From the NCBI GenBank assembly GCA_000231825.2, contig JH720377.1:186001-250000 (forward strand): a stretch of DNA of 64,000 nucleotides, given 5' to 3'. Within the stretch, counting starts at the first letter, position 1, and every line of letters begins with the position of its first letter. The notes beneath the pieces are model-generated. The model was not told the origin of the DNA and did no database searches. It was given only the letters and a program-made list of their open reading frames with translations. Source of the DNA: Tetrahymena elliotti 4EA. Taxonomy: Eukaryota; Ciliophora; Oligohymenophorea; Hymenostomatida; Tetrahymenidae. The position numbers and the translations under genes are program-made. Of the stretch, positions 1 through 13,184 are shown piece by piece.

Positions 1-3000
1 AATTCTCTTCATAGTCATCATCACAATCATCATTTTCATTTTGAGTTTAGTAATCTTGATCTGATTTCAATACTTTATTATCTCCAAACACCTTTTTATT
101 GCTGATTGCATTTTTGCTGTTATTATTATTATCTCTTGGTGATTTAATTTTATGTATTTAATGATTTATCTCAATTTTATTATTAGACCTTAATTTGTTA
201 ATTTAAGAATCTTTTAAAATTACTGATTCATTCTCGAGGTCTTATTCGTTATTATTATCATCATCTTCTATTTTGCTTTCTGCTTACTTTACTTCCATAT
301 TTTAGTTACTTTATTCTTAAAATTAGTCCTTTTCATCTTTCTTGTGCTCGTTTATCTAAGTGTAATCTTCTTCCTCTTCTGAATTTGAGGATTCTGAATT
401 TTTGGATGAATCGTCTGATTATGAAGTTAAACTCTCTTTTTCTTGTGATAACTTTTACAGCGTTTATAAGTAAAATTGAGAATATCTTCTCTAATTATTA
501 TTATCTATTTTAGTACCTAATGTGGATGGAAGATATGCAATACTAGCTCTTGATTAATATTTATTTCTGAAAGGATTTTTTGTTGTAGATTTATTTTTAA
601 ATTCATATTTGAAATTTAAATCAGTTAAGCTTCTTGCAGAGTTTTTATCATATGCTAATAAACTGTTATTTGTTGAGATCATAGGATTTTAAATATTTAA
701 CTTTTCAAAACCATTTGAATCTAGCTAGAATGTCTATCTGCTGAAACTTACAGGTGTTTGGCCTAACTAACTTTCTACTTTTTAAATTGTAAGATTGTTG
801 CTTTAGTTAGTATCTAATCTTAGCTAATCTATTTTAGTTTACATAGACTAGTCTTAAGATTTTAAAGGTGAATTCATAGTTTGTAAATAGGAATTTTAAG
901 AGTAGTCAGGTTATGAGTTTATTTTTTTAGATTGAGATTGTACAGAATTAGCCTAAGAAGGAGAATTAGAACTATTTTAAGCATCTTATGCAAGCAATAA
1001 CTAAGATTGCAATTAAGATTTATTTTCAGATTTTTAAGATTATAATTATGATTATTTTGATTAATCTTTTTAAAGTGATACTTTTACTTCGTTTGAAGAA
1101 GTTGTTTAGAGCTACTCTAAATTAACTTTTTGAACTTACTGTGGAATTTCTATTTACTATAATGATTATTATTGTTATTATTATGATTATTATTAAATAA
1201 GCTAGTTTTATAATAACATTTACTATAATTGATATTAATTATATAATAATTATTACTATTATTGTTACTAAAGCAATAAATTAGTTTAATAAATTTAGTC
1301 TTCAGAGGTAAGTTAATTATATTGAGGTAAGTTTTGTTATCCTGCCTAATAATATTATTGTTAAGACAATTGCGGAAGGAGCATTTATTAAATATAATTT
1401 TCCTGGATCTAATTATTTGTTAAAAGTTGCTATTAAATTTAATTTAAACCATTATCTTCTATTCCTAAATTATAATTTTAAAGAAGTAAGTTGTTGATAT
1501 TGTTAGCATTGTTAAAGTTATTTTGTTGTAAATTCTAACTTATGCCCATGTTAGAATAAGGATTTAAATTTGTATCATCAAAAGCTTGTTATTAAAATTG
1601 CAAGTTATCTTAATTTATTATTTATCCATTTTCATTAAAATATTAGGGATACTCTAGTTAATTAATTTAGTTTAAGTAGTCTACATATTCAATATAATTA
1701 GGATTAGCATAAATATATTGGAGTCCTTGTTATATATTAAGTTGTTAATCATTTAATTACTAATCTATTTGCTATTAATTCTATTACATTAATTCCTCTG
1801 TTTAATTTTAGGTTTGCTTATTATGACTTATGATTGCTTAAATTTACTATAATTGCTACTCAGGTGTTTAAATAAGATTGGTTTCTTATGATTACTACTT
1901 CTTTAGAGCTGCTTTATTTGTTTAATTTGGTTAAGTGATAGGTTGTAAAAGAGCAACTGTGGAAACATTATTGTTTTTCTAATTCTATTTAGGAATAAAA
2001 ATAAATATTGTTAAATATCAATAAAAAAACTTACATCTTAAACTATTGGAGTGATATCTTTCAAATAGTTTGTGAAGGTTGGATCAGCATCATATGCAGA
2101 AACAAAGGGAGAGCCTAAATTATTTATTGGAGAACAATCTTAGAAATGTTTTATTATTGGATTGATGGCTATGGCAGAGTTTGCTTTTGGCTAAGTATGT
2201 TTTTTATCTGATAGCTATTATTTTGATAGACTTGAAGAACTTTTTACTTATGGTCTTGTTTTATATTTATTTAATACAATAGGTTAAATGCTAGAATTTG
2301 AAATATCACTCTGCTCTTACTCCTATAAGCTTTATTTTGACTTAGATGAGACTATTATTTTACTATTTTTTTTATGATTTAAAATTGGTTTTAATTCTTC
2401 TAGCTCATCTATTTACTCTAAGGCTAGTTGATTATTAGATTAAGAAGGCTACTAAAAATTGCTAAGACTACCTGTAACTAAATTGCTTGACGAACTTTAT
2501 GGGCTACTAGAAGAAAGGCTATTATGAGAAAGTGGGATATTTAGGGTAATTTAGTTATTCTAATTCTTTTGCTGCTATACTGCAGGTTAGATTGGAGTAA
2601 AAATTTATTTTTCATCCTTTTTTTCTTTGATTTAAATGTTTTAATTTGTTTCTTTTTATATATTTTCTTATTTTTAAAAATTAGCCTACTACTCTGAAGA
2701 AAAAAAATTAACTAGAGATTAATCATCTGCAAAGTTCACTATAGAGAAAGTGCCAATATCCTATAGGGTAATTTTGATACGATTAGGAGTAGATGGATTA
2801 GAATCTACAAGTAAAAAATTCATTAAAGGAGAAATTATTAAAAATTGAATGATCTATTTTGACAATTATGTTAGAATATCAATATATTTCTTCATGTTGT
2901 TTTCTCCATTTTGTTATTTTGTTTCCTCAACTTTTTATTTATTTTAATTATCAAGAATACCATTTTATAACTGTTAGCCATTCTTTTCATTTCTTTTTTC

Positions 3001-6000
3001 TTCTTAAATTTAGTTAGTATTTAAAAATTGATTGGGCTAACTTAACTAAATTTGTTAATAAACTTCAGAAACATCAAATGAGTGCATTAAAATTATTTGT
3101 TTTTTATTTTTTTAAATCCAGCTAAAACTTGCAATTAAATGAATTTAGTTGAGTAAAGTGAAAGTCAAGTTTCCAACTTAAAATTTTTTCTATTATTGTT
3201 GAGGGGAGGTGTTATTATCTTCCACACTGAAAAGATTTAATTTTTAGTTTTAAATTGAATAAATAGTTTATTTTTGTCTGTCAAATTTATTTTAAACTTA
3301 AATTTGTTCTAATTATATATTTGAATTATCTTATTCATTACTCCTATCATTCTAAGCAGTTTATAACTAGCCATTTTAATTATTATTTTACTGATTTTCC
3401 TATTTATTTGAGCTGCTTTTATTCTTTAAAATAATCGAAATAAACTTTTTGTCTTTTTCTTAAAGTTTATTTTATTTTTAAATGGTTTTTATCAATTTCT
3501 TTAAGTTTTCTTCATTTAAACTTTTGTTACTTATTTAGCTTTTTTCTAAATCAAAAACATCATCTTTTCCTTCAATATCTTTTTGTGATTCTGGATTTTA
3601 CTCTTTATTTTAGGTTCGTTGTTACCCTTATTAATTAACTCCATTTTTTTCAAAATACATTTGAAAAGCATCAGATGATTCATTTTTCTTGTTTTTAACA
3701 TTATTAAATTTTTGAACAAGAAAATCTTATGCTGAAAAGCGTGCATATTATTAATCATCTAACTAATTCTCCTAATTTTCTTCTTAGATTTACTAATTCG
3801 ATTCAGTTCCTTATTAGTCTCCATTAGTATTTGCTTTCCTACTACTAAATTCTTGTATTAATTATTACTTTAAAATATTAGCAGATTCCTTTAATTTTTC
3901 TTGTAAGTTTTGCTATTTTTTCTGAAATTATTAAGTCTAAGCTCTACGAATACCTGCATGACTATTTTAGTTTGAATCCAATTTATTTTATAATTTGCCA
4001 TTCATTTAGTTGTCATTTTGAGTTTTTTACTTTTTTTGGTATTCAAGCTTTAGATTTTGTTAAGATATTTCTTTATCGTTGTGAAACTTTTTCTCAAAGT
4101 AATCAAAATTATTATTTGGTGAATTTAAAGCTTTTTTATTGAGGTTATTTTACATAGATTACTAATTATCTGAATTGTTGTGGGATAAATTATTTTGATT
4201 TGTTATTAATTAATCATTAAATTCTTATTAACTAATTGATTTACCTGAATCTACATCCAATATTAGTTAATCGATATTCAACGTATCAGATTTATTTTTT
4301 TAGTATACTTTTTTTATTTACTAATTTTTTTGTTTTGGAGTATTTTCTATCTAAGTTTTAAGAGTATCTATTTGACTAAATTAAAACTTTTGTGAACTAG
4401 AGCCTAATTATTTTATTTTTTCAATTAATTTACCTTATTATTTACTCATATTCCAATTCTAATTTAAATTTGCCTTCTAAGCTTATAAATTTGTTATTGA
4501 CTATGATTTTTAATTAAAATTTTTTGCTTGCTGAGTCAGCATCATATTTTTTGGTGAGCTCATTAATGAGTTACCAATAGACTAAAATCCATAACTTCCA
4601 GAAGAACCATTTGCTTGCTATACAAATGTATTTCCTCCAAATGCATTACTTGCAGTGTATGAAGGTTAGAAAAGGTAAGGTCCTTGTATGATTTAATTAG
4701 AATTAGATAAATTAATCCTAGAATGAGATGTTTTAGGAGTAGCAGGAGTAAAGAAATTACTGCTTTAATTGTTGTAGTGAACTACAATATTAGATCTCGT
4801 TTTACTAGCTGAAACAATATTTCTTTTAAATTTATTTGTAAAATTAATAGGATTTCTATTTGTTGGTGTTTAGGTTTCTATTAAATTAATTAAAAATAAT
4901 TATTAAATAATTTTGGTAAATTAACTATAAAAATAAATTATGATTAAATTATCCCATAATAAATTAAGTTAAAATAATTTAACGAAAAAAGTAATTTTAA
5001 TAATATGCTTACACATATAATTTTGTTCTATTGGATATATTTAGGCCTATTGAAAGCTATTTTGGATATGAGAAAATTAGTTTGGATTTTCCTTACTTTA
5101 ACAGTTTGTATTTTGGTTTAAATGAAGGGATCTGTGTCTGGCAGGATATTATCTGCTTTTTCTTGATGGAGTTTATGACTGTTTTAGATTAGAAAATTTT
5201 CCATTCTTACATGTTGCAGCATAAGAGATTGAATATTAATTTAAATTTTAAACTGACCCTCTCTCAGATTCTTTTGTAATTGTGTTAGCTAAGGTTTAGG
5301 TTGTCATCCCTAATGCTTACATTTACAATCCTAAATCTAACTTTTGTTTTCTTTTTTGACTTTAAGGCCTGTCTTTTATGGGAAAATTCTTTGTAGAATT
5401 TGAGAACTTTTAAGGAATATTCTTTACTTCGTTAATGTTATCTTCAACTAACTTTTTTGCATGCCTCGATTAAAAGAGTTTATATTCCTCATAAAATTAC
5501 AAGGTTATACAATTTTCATCACCAAAATATTTTTTTGTTGATGTGTAACTATATTCGTAGTGACGATGAGCTTCATCCCATCTCTAAAAATATTCTAACT
5601 CAGCAGCTATATTGTAGTAACTTATTCCCAAAGTGTTAACTTACTGCAAGAACTCATCTTCTCTCTCCTCTTCATAAAAATACAAATCAGAATAACAAAT
5701 TTCTTACATGCTATCATAATTCTTTTCAATAGTCCTTGAGAAATCCTCTTTCGAATTTAATTTTTGAGCTGATAATTAATTTAAAATTTATTGGTTTCTA
5801 TTTTTAGGGGTACTTCCTTCTGAATATTCTTATTTTTAATTTTCTTTAACTTAAGTTCCTAAATTTGCTAAGGAACTTTTAGGAGATAATGCTAAGCTTT
5901 AAAAATTTTCTCCACTTTGATACCCTTGCCCTTGTTATTTTTGCTAAAATGGTGTGTAATTTTTTTCATAAAATAGCCTTTACTGTTCAATAAGAGCATT

Positions 6001-6942
6001 ATTAGCATTTTCTAAAGACATAGTATGATTTCCTAAAGAGCTATACAAGATAGATAAGTTTAAGTACGTTAAGCCTAAATACTCTTTACGCTTAGCATTT
6101 TATAGGATATTAAGAGCCTCGTTAAAAATTTCCAAAGCAGCTTAGAATTATCCTTTTCTTCTAAATACGGTTCCTTAGTTGTTCATGGTAAAACTTTTCA
6201 AACAAATTAGAGTTTCACTCAAAATGCTTGGAAAATTAGACCCAAAATTTTAATTTGATAACTTTTACTTGCTCATTTCATAATTTGATGAAAATCCATT
6301 TGATTTCGGAGTTTGTGTTGACGGAATTGACAACTGCGAGTTTCTCAAATTAGATTAAAGCCAAATGTTTCCAAAGTTATCAATCAAATCATTGCAAAAG
6401 TTCAAAATTTTACTTGCTTAATTAATGTTTCCAGCTTTATCAATTTGTTAAATTGCATTTATGTTTAATTTTTTTACAGTGTACGAAATACTACTAAGTT
6501 GGTTAGACTATGTTGCTTCATTCAAAGCATCTTGAATCTACTTTTCTAAGTGATCCCATTACTTTTGTTACATTAAAATTCCTTTATTGAATAAATAATT
6601 TATGCTCTCGACAGCTTTTAGAATACGTTAGTCTATTTTCTCATAATACTTTGTATTATTTGTGAATTTTTTTTAAGATGGATGTAGATTCATCTATTTC
6701 AAACTCTTTTTTTTATTTTGTGATTGCTAAAATGAGGATGTGAATGTTTCATGCTAATTTCCATTTTATTTTTATTATTCATATATTTGTGTTTAATATT
6801 ATTCAGCTGAATTTTTCTTTTGAATGCTTTAAAACACCATACTAGAATTACTCTCAATGTCATCCTTAATTTAATTATCGCTGGTGCTCTTTTATGCTGA
6901 AGTTTGTATTAAAGAAATCGGTGATAAAGGTCTTATTTTCAT
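1..6942 (-). CDS. TPR protein with very long Gln/Asn-rich region (3' end truncated by window)
   Basis: Read with TAA/TAG as Gln. Exons 6942-5013, 4877-2035 and 1984-1 join in phase through introns 4878-5012 (GTAAGC...ATAG) and 1985-2034 (GTAAGT...ATAG) and give at least 2252 residues; no TGA occurs before the window edge. The start is the first ATG of the open frame, opening MKIRPLSPIS. Residues about 240-500 carry tetratricopeptide-type helical pairs, for example FQAALEIFNEAL followed by YLNLSILYSSLG, and later YYNIAAELEYFQRWDEA. TPRs are protein-binding scaffolds. The remaining three quarters is low-complexity Gln, Asn and Ser with acidic patches near the visible end, so it is probably disordered. 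A GTAAGT...AG pair at 7045-7081 could be a leader intron. I first read 1-2823 as a separate gene, but the frame runs unbroken through 2823 for 947 codons of exon 2. Partners and function are unknown. Confidence 0.8.
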
Positions 6943-9234
6943 CTAGCCTCTATCAGCAACTCTTTCCTATTAGTGCTTTAATATTGAAATAAAATTGCTT
7001 TGTGGTTATTAATTGAAAAAATGTTTCTAGGATCGTATGTTTTACTATCTTTTATATAAATATATTGTTTTAATAACTTACTAGCAATCTAAATCCTAAA
7101 AAATTTAGTATCAAATAATCCAAAAAAAAAATAAATTGTTAAAAAGTTCATCAATTTGATCATCATTGATTAAAAATTCATTTTTTCAAAAATGCTTATG
7201 CTTTATTCTTATTTAATTGTAAATTGATAATTATTTCATAAGCTTTATGGTGGATTGAAATCGCTTATTATTTATGTAATAACTTTGCTAAATTAAAATA
7301 GTCCTTTAATTGGTTATTTTAAAAAAAGTTTGAGTTTATATTTATTGTCTTTGATAGTATTTAGGAAACAACTTTTGTATTTTATACGTTCAGTAAAAAC
7401 TTATCCATACATATGAAGTCATATTATTTTAATTTATTCAATCTTGTTAGAGCCCTTCAAATTTCATTTTATGTTATTACAAGCATTTTTTGTAAAGTAA
7501 AAATAAATTTTCTTGATGAGTTTTAATCATTTTGTTAATATTTTCTATCTTTAGAACTAGATCCAAACATGCAATAATGAATGTAACAAAAATAATTTTA
7601 ATAAAAAAAATAAAATATTTCTAAAATATGAGTAAATATTTTTAAAATATAAATTAAAATTCTTTTTATGTTTTGAAATAAATTTAAAAAATATTCTAAA
7701 AAATAAAATCAGATATTCATTATAATATAGTTAGGTTATTTCGCAAATAAATAATTCTAAAAAATATATTTTACAACCTCTTAAAAATTTAATTATAGTA
7801 TAAATTTAGAGCAAATATTTATGATGAAACTACTTTTAATAAGAGTTATATAGTGTGATTATTGTAACTTATTTTGTATACATCAAATAATTATTAAAGA
7901 TATTTATTGAACACAATTTTACTCTATATCATAACAAATAGACTAACATATTCAAAAAACTTAGTGATCTATCACCTATGACCAAAATATAATAAAGTAA
8001 TGTATGCTTCTAATTTTAATTTGGCAATTACGTTGTAAAAATTTAAAGGCAAATTAATATACTCATGTAAGTCATTCAGAGGATACATAAAAGTAAAACC
8101 TAATAGTATTCTTTGAAATCCATTAATTATTACTTAATTTCAGAAAACTTCAATTTAATTAACATGAACAGAAAACTTCTTTTTTTAACTCAAAGATAAA
8201 TTATCATTTTTATTTTTTAAATGTGATTGAATATTATTGTTGGACCAAAATACAAATAATCTTTAATTTTATTCCTATAGCATTCATTATTTTTGGATTT
8301 ATTTTTTACCATAGAATTCTACTGCTTTTGTTTGTTAAAAATAATTTAGGAAGATCAAAGTTCACTATTATTTAGTAAAATGTATGGTAAATTACTTTTT
8401 ATTGAAGAAAAGATATCTTTTAAAAAATTAAGCGTGTTTTGAAAAATAATGGAGAAAAATATTGTATTATTTTGAGTCAGTGTAATGTACTTATAATTTT
8501 ATTGAAAAAAAAAATTAATAATTTTACAGCTATAAACTTAATGAATACATAACTATAATAAAATGCTTAAATAAGCATTTAGTTGGTGTAAATTTATAGA
8601 ATATCTAATAAATTTTTATATTATATAAAATTAACAAATAATATTTCCAGTACTTTTTCCAACGCTCTTGCTAGACTAATTTAATAATATAAGGTTTGGT
8701 AGCATAAATTTTGCTTTGTTTTTTGCTTGTTCGAGTATCTTTTTATGGAATGAACTAGAGTGATGTAAATAAGAGTTACTGAATTTAATAATGTGTAAAA
8801 ATTCACACATTAACTAACTAATTAAGTAATTACATTAAATTCAGTCACTCTTTTTTGACACATCTACTTATTTACTTACGATATCAATAGAATGAGAAAG
8901 AGGGCTAGGAGGATGGAGGAATTTAATATTTACAAATTCTGAATAGCTTCAATTTTATGAGTTTCGAGAAGGATAAAAGTTTAGAATAAAATTAATCAAA
9001 GGATTAACATTTATCAAAGCTATTGATTATTATTTTGAATAAAAAAATTATGGGGATTAATAAAAACTCCAAATAGGTTTTTTTTTTGTAATTTCTGTTT
9101 TGTTGGGGTAATTTGTACTTTTTGCTTTTATAGATGGTATAATTTAATAGGTTAAATGGAATTTAAGTAGATTAATGTGCGTGAATGAGGAAGTTTTTAG
9201 TTTATTTATTTATATCGATAATCCCATCCCACTT
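6943..9234. other. Intergenic, AT-rich
   Basis: About 2.3 kb between two minus-strand genes, holding the 5' leader of the TPR gene and the 3' flank of the coiled-coil gene. I see no convincing gene. Open frames of about 100 codons exist on the minus strand near 8500-8770, but they lack a good start and have no protein-like composition. A nested inverted repeat lies at 8771-8852. Confidence 0.6.
8771..8852. repeat. Nested inverted repeat
   Basis: The 19-base arm at 8771-8789 (aagagttactgaatttaat) pairs with 8834-8852, with one mismatch. Inside the loop, aatgtgt at 8790-8796 pairs with acacatt at 8805-8811, giving a second smaller hairpin. It is intergenic. It could be a structured RNA, a remnant of a small inverted-repeat element, or chance in AT-rich DNA. 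The long arm with five G/C positions makes chance less attractive. Confidence 0.5.
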
Positions 9235-10425
9235 TCAACTGTATGTTTTTTTAGGGATGTAATTGATTGCATCTATACGATTAAAAGAAGGAGTCAAATT
9301 TGAACGTCTTCTAATTTATTAGTTGATAGAATTACTCTTGCTTTTGCTAAACTAACTTATTTTTACTGACTGTATTTTATCATTTACAATAACATCTTTG
9401 TTTTGTCTATCAGTATAGAAAGATTCTTCTTCACCATTTAAATTATGGAGGATATCAAGAATACTATGCTAGCTCAACTAATTTTAATGAATATTTTATT
9501 TAGCTTAGCTGTCTATAATTAGTGAGTTTTGCTTTTCGTAAGAGAATTCAGCTGAAAATTCACTAGGTATTGCCTTCTAGGCGCAATTTACAAATCCTCT
9601 ATTATTTGAAGAAGGTACAGGAGTGAATGCTTTTTTATGTGGAGAAGTGCGCATCCAGGAAGCGCGCTATGAAAGAGCCTAAGATTATCTCATCATATTT
9701 AATTGCTCGTATTCCTTAAGTCTTTATTAAGCCTTTCTAAGCTCTTCTTACATAGTTAAGTTCTCAGTAATAATCATTTTTGTCTTTGATTTTTCTTTGA
9801 GGAGCTACTCTTTCAGTTCATTATTCTCTTAAACTTATTACTGTAATTTAAGTTAAAGTAATTATATATTAGAAGATGGTTCATCATTGCTAACTTCAGT
9901 AGAATTCTAAGATATTTTTCTCTCAGGGTGTTAGCAATTACGTTAATTATGGCTATTACTATTTAAGGGGCTACCTAAATTATGGGGTTAACTCACTTAT
10001 GAGGCAGAATTATTATTAGAAATAGATTATTAAATATTATTATTTTAAGAAGATATCTATAGTTAGGCATTACAATTCTTTTAGGTAGGAGAAGATTATG
10101 AGAAAGGGGAGTTGATAAAATTAGCAATTGAATTTGGTACATTTTTATTTAGCTAAGTACATGATCCTATAGTTATCTAGTTGGTTGCGGCAGGTAAAAC
10201 TATGCTGGAAGAAGGTGAAATATGACCTTGAGTATTGGAAGAAGAAGCAGAGTTTGTAGAATTAGTGGAGCAATAATTGCTGCTAATATGATCAGATTTG
10301 CGCTCAGCTTGCTTCTCTGGTGTTAAATCTATCTTAACAAGAGGAGCAGGTACTTATTTCTAGCTGAGATTCTAGCTTTATGCAAGATTATTTTATTGTC
10401 TTAGATCTAGCTTCACTATGCTCAT
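9235..10425 (-). CDS. Coiled-coil, Ser/Asn/Gln-rich protein of unknown function
   Basis: A single uninterrupted frame of 397 codons with TAA/TAG as Gln, ending at TGA (9235-9237); 396 residues, starting MSIVKLDLRQQ. Residues about 15-190 are low-complexity Ser, Asn and Gln. Residues about 190-245 form a likely coiled coil (LQLKLQQQVQENNELKEQLL and following Lys/Glu/Leu heptads). The C-terminal third is basic and Ser-rich and ends PKKTYS. There are no membrane segments or recognised catalytic motifs. It is an isolated minus-strand gene, with the TPR gene downstream and a divergent RING gene upstream. The start is the first ATG of the frame. I do not recognise a family. Confidence 0.75.
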
Positions 10426-12125
10426 GATTGAAACTTGTAAAATATGGAATCGATGTTCAATTTTTAGGATTTTTAAAATTTATGTGAACCTATTTATTTA
10501 TTATATATGCTTAATTTTTACAATATTTTTGTTAATTATTTTTTATAGTTTCCTTAAAATTTTTTGATTTGCAATTACTTTTATTTATTTATTTTAATTA
10601 TTATATTAGAACACACCTTATCTCTATCACTCTTATGCATTTACTAAATTATTTTTGATAGTTCTGGTAATCATTAGCATTATCATCATATACAATTCTT
10701 CCTGATTTATCATAATAATTATTTCAAATATACTTCTTTCCTTTCTGTATACCTTCCCTCTTTCTTTTTTTTATATCATTCTATTTTTTCGCTTATATTA
10801 TAGTTTAACGCACATAATTATATCCTTTCCACAAACAAGATTTCTTATTTTTTTGGTATTATCAAATTAAAATAAATAATTCATTAGAGTAACAATTTTC
10901 ACATATCGAACTTGTGCTAATCATTCAATCAATTCCAAAATGCAAAAAGAGATAATCAAATTAATCACAAATTCTATTTCTTTTTTATTTTCTCAAATGT
11001 ATTTGACTGGCAATATCCTTTGTTTTAAATTTTTTGCTTAAAAAAACTTTTTATATGTACATTAAATTCTTCTTATGGTAAGATATCTATAACATAAACA
11101 ATAGTATTTTTACTTTCAAATTTACAAAATCATGCAGTTACTGTAATATTGTGATAAATTGACCTCATTGGTTATTTAATATTTATGGATATGAATTTTG
11201 TATTATCTTTATTTCAACGACCCTCAAAAATTTTAAATTATATTGTACTCAGCCATTCACTAATTGTGAATTTTAATATTTTCTATTTGATATGATGCAT
11301 CTACATATTTCTGTTATGTACTTCATATAAAATTACTATTATATATTTAAAAAAACTCCATTCCTTAATTTATCCTTTTTGTTTGGAATTCTGGCTATTT
11401 CTTTTCACTTTTCCATATAAGATATTAGTTCTTTATTATAAACGTAACAAAATAAAAAGCAAAAATAATGGATATTGACAGACTATTAATAATAACCATA
11501 AATTTTTTATTTATAAGCTGAATACTTTAATATTATCATGATTAAATAATGTTTAGAAATAAAAATAAGATTTATGATTGGTAAGAAATTATTCAAACTA
11601 ATTTATTAGAATCAAAATAAAAACTTTGCAGCCAATAACTATTGAAAAGCAGAATTGCAAAGGGCTTATTTCTTAAGATTATCTATAATACTTTTCTTCA
11701 AATCAATCAATTTTATTAAAAATAAGAAAAGAAATAGATCTTTTTTTATAATGTATTCAAGCGAAAATTAAAATTGCAATAAATTTAACTAATATAATTG
11801 TTTGAAAATTGCCAAACCATTGATATGTAAAATATTTAAGAAGTAGATCAATCTAAAAAATAAAAAATATGGATCCTAAAACAATTTATCAAAAGATGTG
11901 GCATTATTTATCATGAAATTACTAGAAGTATTGATTTTATCTACAGAATGAAATGTTTTTTTTCATTAATATTTTAAAAATGTATGTATCTTCAACTTAA
12001 TATTTTTGATACCAAAAAAAATTCTTTATTTAAAACTCCTCGACTAAATTAAATTCAAAAATAGCCTTAAATTTTTGCGTACTAAGAAATTATTTCAGAA
12101 TTGATATTTGATTACTTATCTTGAA
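10426..12125. other. Intergenic between divergent genes
   Basis: About 1.7 kb of strongly AT-rich DNA holding the presumed promoters of the coiled-coil gene (-) and the RING gene (+). I see no gene, tRNA-like sequence or clear repeat in it. Confidence 0.6.
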
Positions 12126-13184
12126 ATGGAAGATACTCAAGAAGAGCCATTTGATATAAGAGCTATGGCAAAAAAGAAATATGAGTTATATTTGTAATAA
12201 AAAAAAGCCCATGAAGAATTAGAGAGATTAGGTTTAACTAATGATCAGATAGAAGCAAGGCTTAATTCATCTTAACAAAAAAAGTAAGAAGAAGAGTATT
12301 ACCAATAATAAATGTAAGCAGGAGGTAATAAGTAGGGATAAGATTACAATAAATAACAATAAAGAAACTAAATATTGACGGAATTGACAATGAAGATAAC
12401 AGAAAAATTTTAAAAAGAGCTAGCTTAAGACTCAAAAAATAAATCTAAACAAAAAGAAGGAATGTAATTAGAATAAAAAATTTCAAAAGAAATAGAAAAT
12501 TGCACTTGCCCTATATGCTATGAATTAATGGTTCCTCCTAACAACTCTCCTATTCTTATATTCCCTTGTGGTCATACTTTTTGCAAAACATGTATTATCC
12601 CAAAAGATAAAACAAAACTTAATAAATGTCCGTTTTGTAGAAAACCTCTTTAATCTTATGCAGTAAATATACACCTTCAGAATATTATATGCGCTTATAC
12701 TGATAATAAGCATTTATTAGATAAATACAAAAATGAAATAGAAGATATTAATAATTCATGCTTGGATGATTCCTAGTCAAAAAAGGGAAAGTCTATGACA
12801 GCTAACATGGAAAATATAAATGTTGAAGGATAAACATTTGAATAAAACTATAAATTATATTCTCTGAGATGCTAAATTTTAGAATAGGAAAAGGAAGAAA
12901 TAGTTTAGCAAATAAATAAGCAACAAACATCTATTTAAACTCACTCTGCAGTAATTGAATCTCTCTCTAAATAAAAATAAACTGTACAGTAGAAATTATA
13001 AAAACTCTAGCAAGAATTAAATTTAGTAGAAAATTTTATAGATCAAAATTCTAAAGCTCTGAATGAAGCTGAAGAAAACCTTAACAAAGAAACAGAAAAG
13101 CTTGAGCTCTTAAATTAAACATTAATTCCCTTACAATCTGAAAGATAAAAATACTTTATACTGTCATAAAACTAAAAGAAATGA
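12126..13184 (+). CDS. C3HC4 RING-finger protein, probable E3 ubiquitin ligase
   Basis: Single exon of 353 codons ending at TGA (13182-13184); 352 residues. It starts MEDTQEEPFDIRAMAKKKYE, the first ATG of the frame. A canonical RING spans residues about 128-171: CPIC, then PCGHTFCKTC, then CPFC, which is the C3HC4 zinc-ligand pattern with all eight ligands present. RING domains of this type recruit ubiquitin-conjugating enzymes. Before the RING is a Gln/Lys-rich region; after it a charged, probably coiled-coil tail (residues about 240-345) that could dimerise or bind targets. There is no transmembrane segment. Ligase activity is inferred from the domain only; the substrate is unknown. Confidence 0.85.

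Noticed and set aside
1..2823. A separate gene starting at ATG 2823
   Set aside because: The same frame is open upstream without TGA to 4877 and then splices in phase to the TPR exon, so this ATG is internal.
5457..5639. 60-codon plus-strand frame
   Set aside because: Shadow of TPR-coding sequence on the minus strand.
8500..8820. Roughly 100-codon minus-strand frame without TGA
   Set aside because: With one stop codon in AT-rich DNA, random frames of this length are expected. No ATG in context and no domain.
6331..12390. Shared 16-mer ttgacggaattgacaa near 6331 and 12375
   Set aside because: Both are coding; in a 64-kb AT-rich window several exact 16-base matches are expected by chance.
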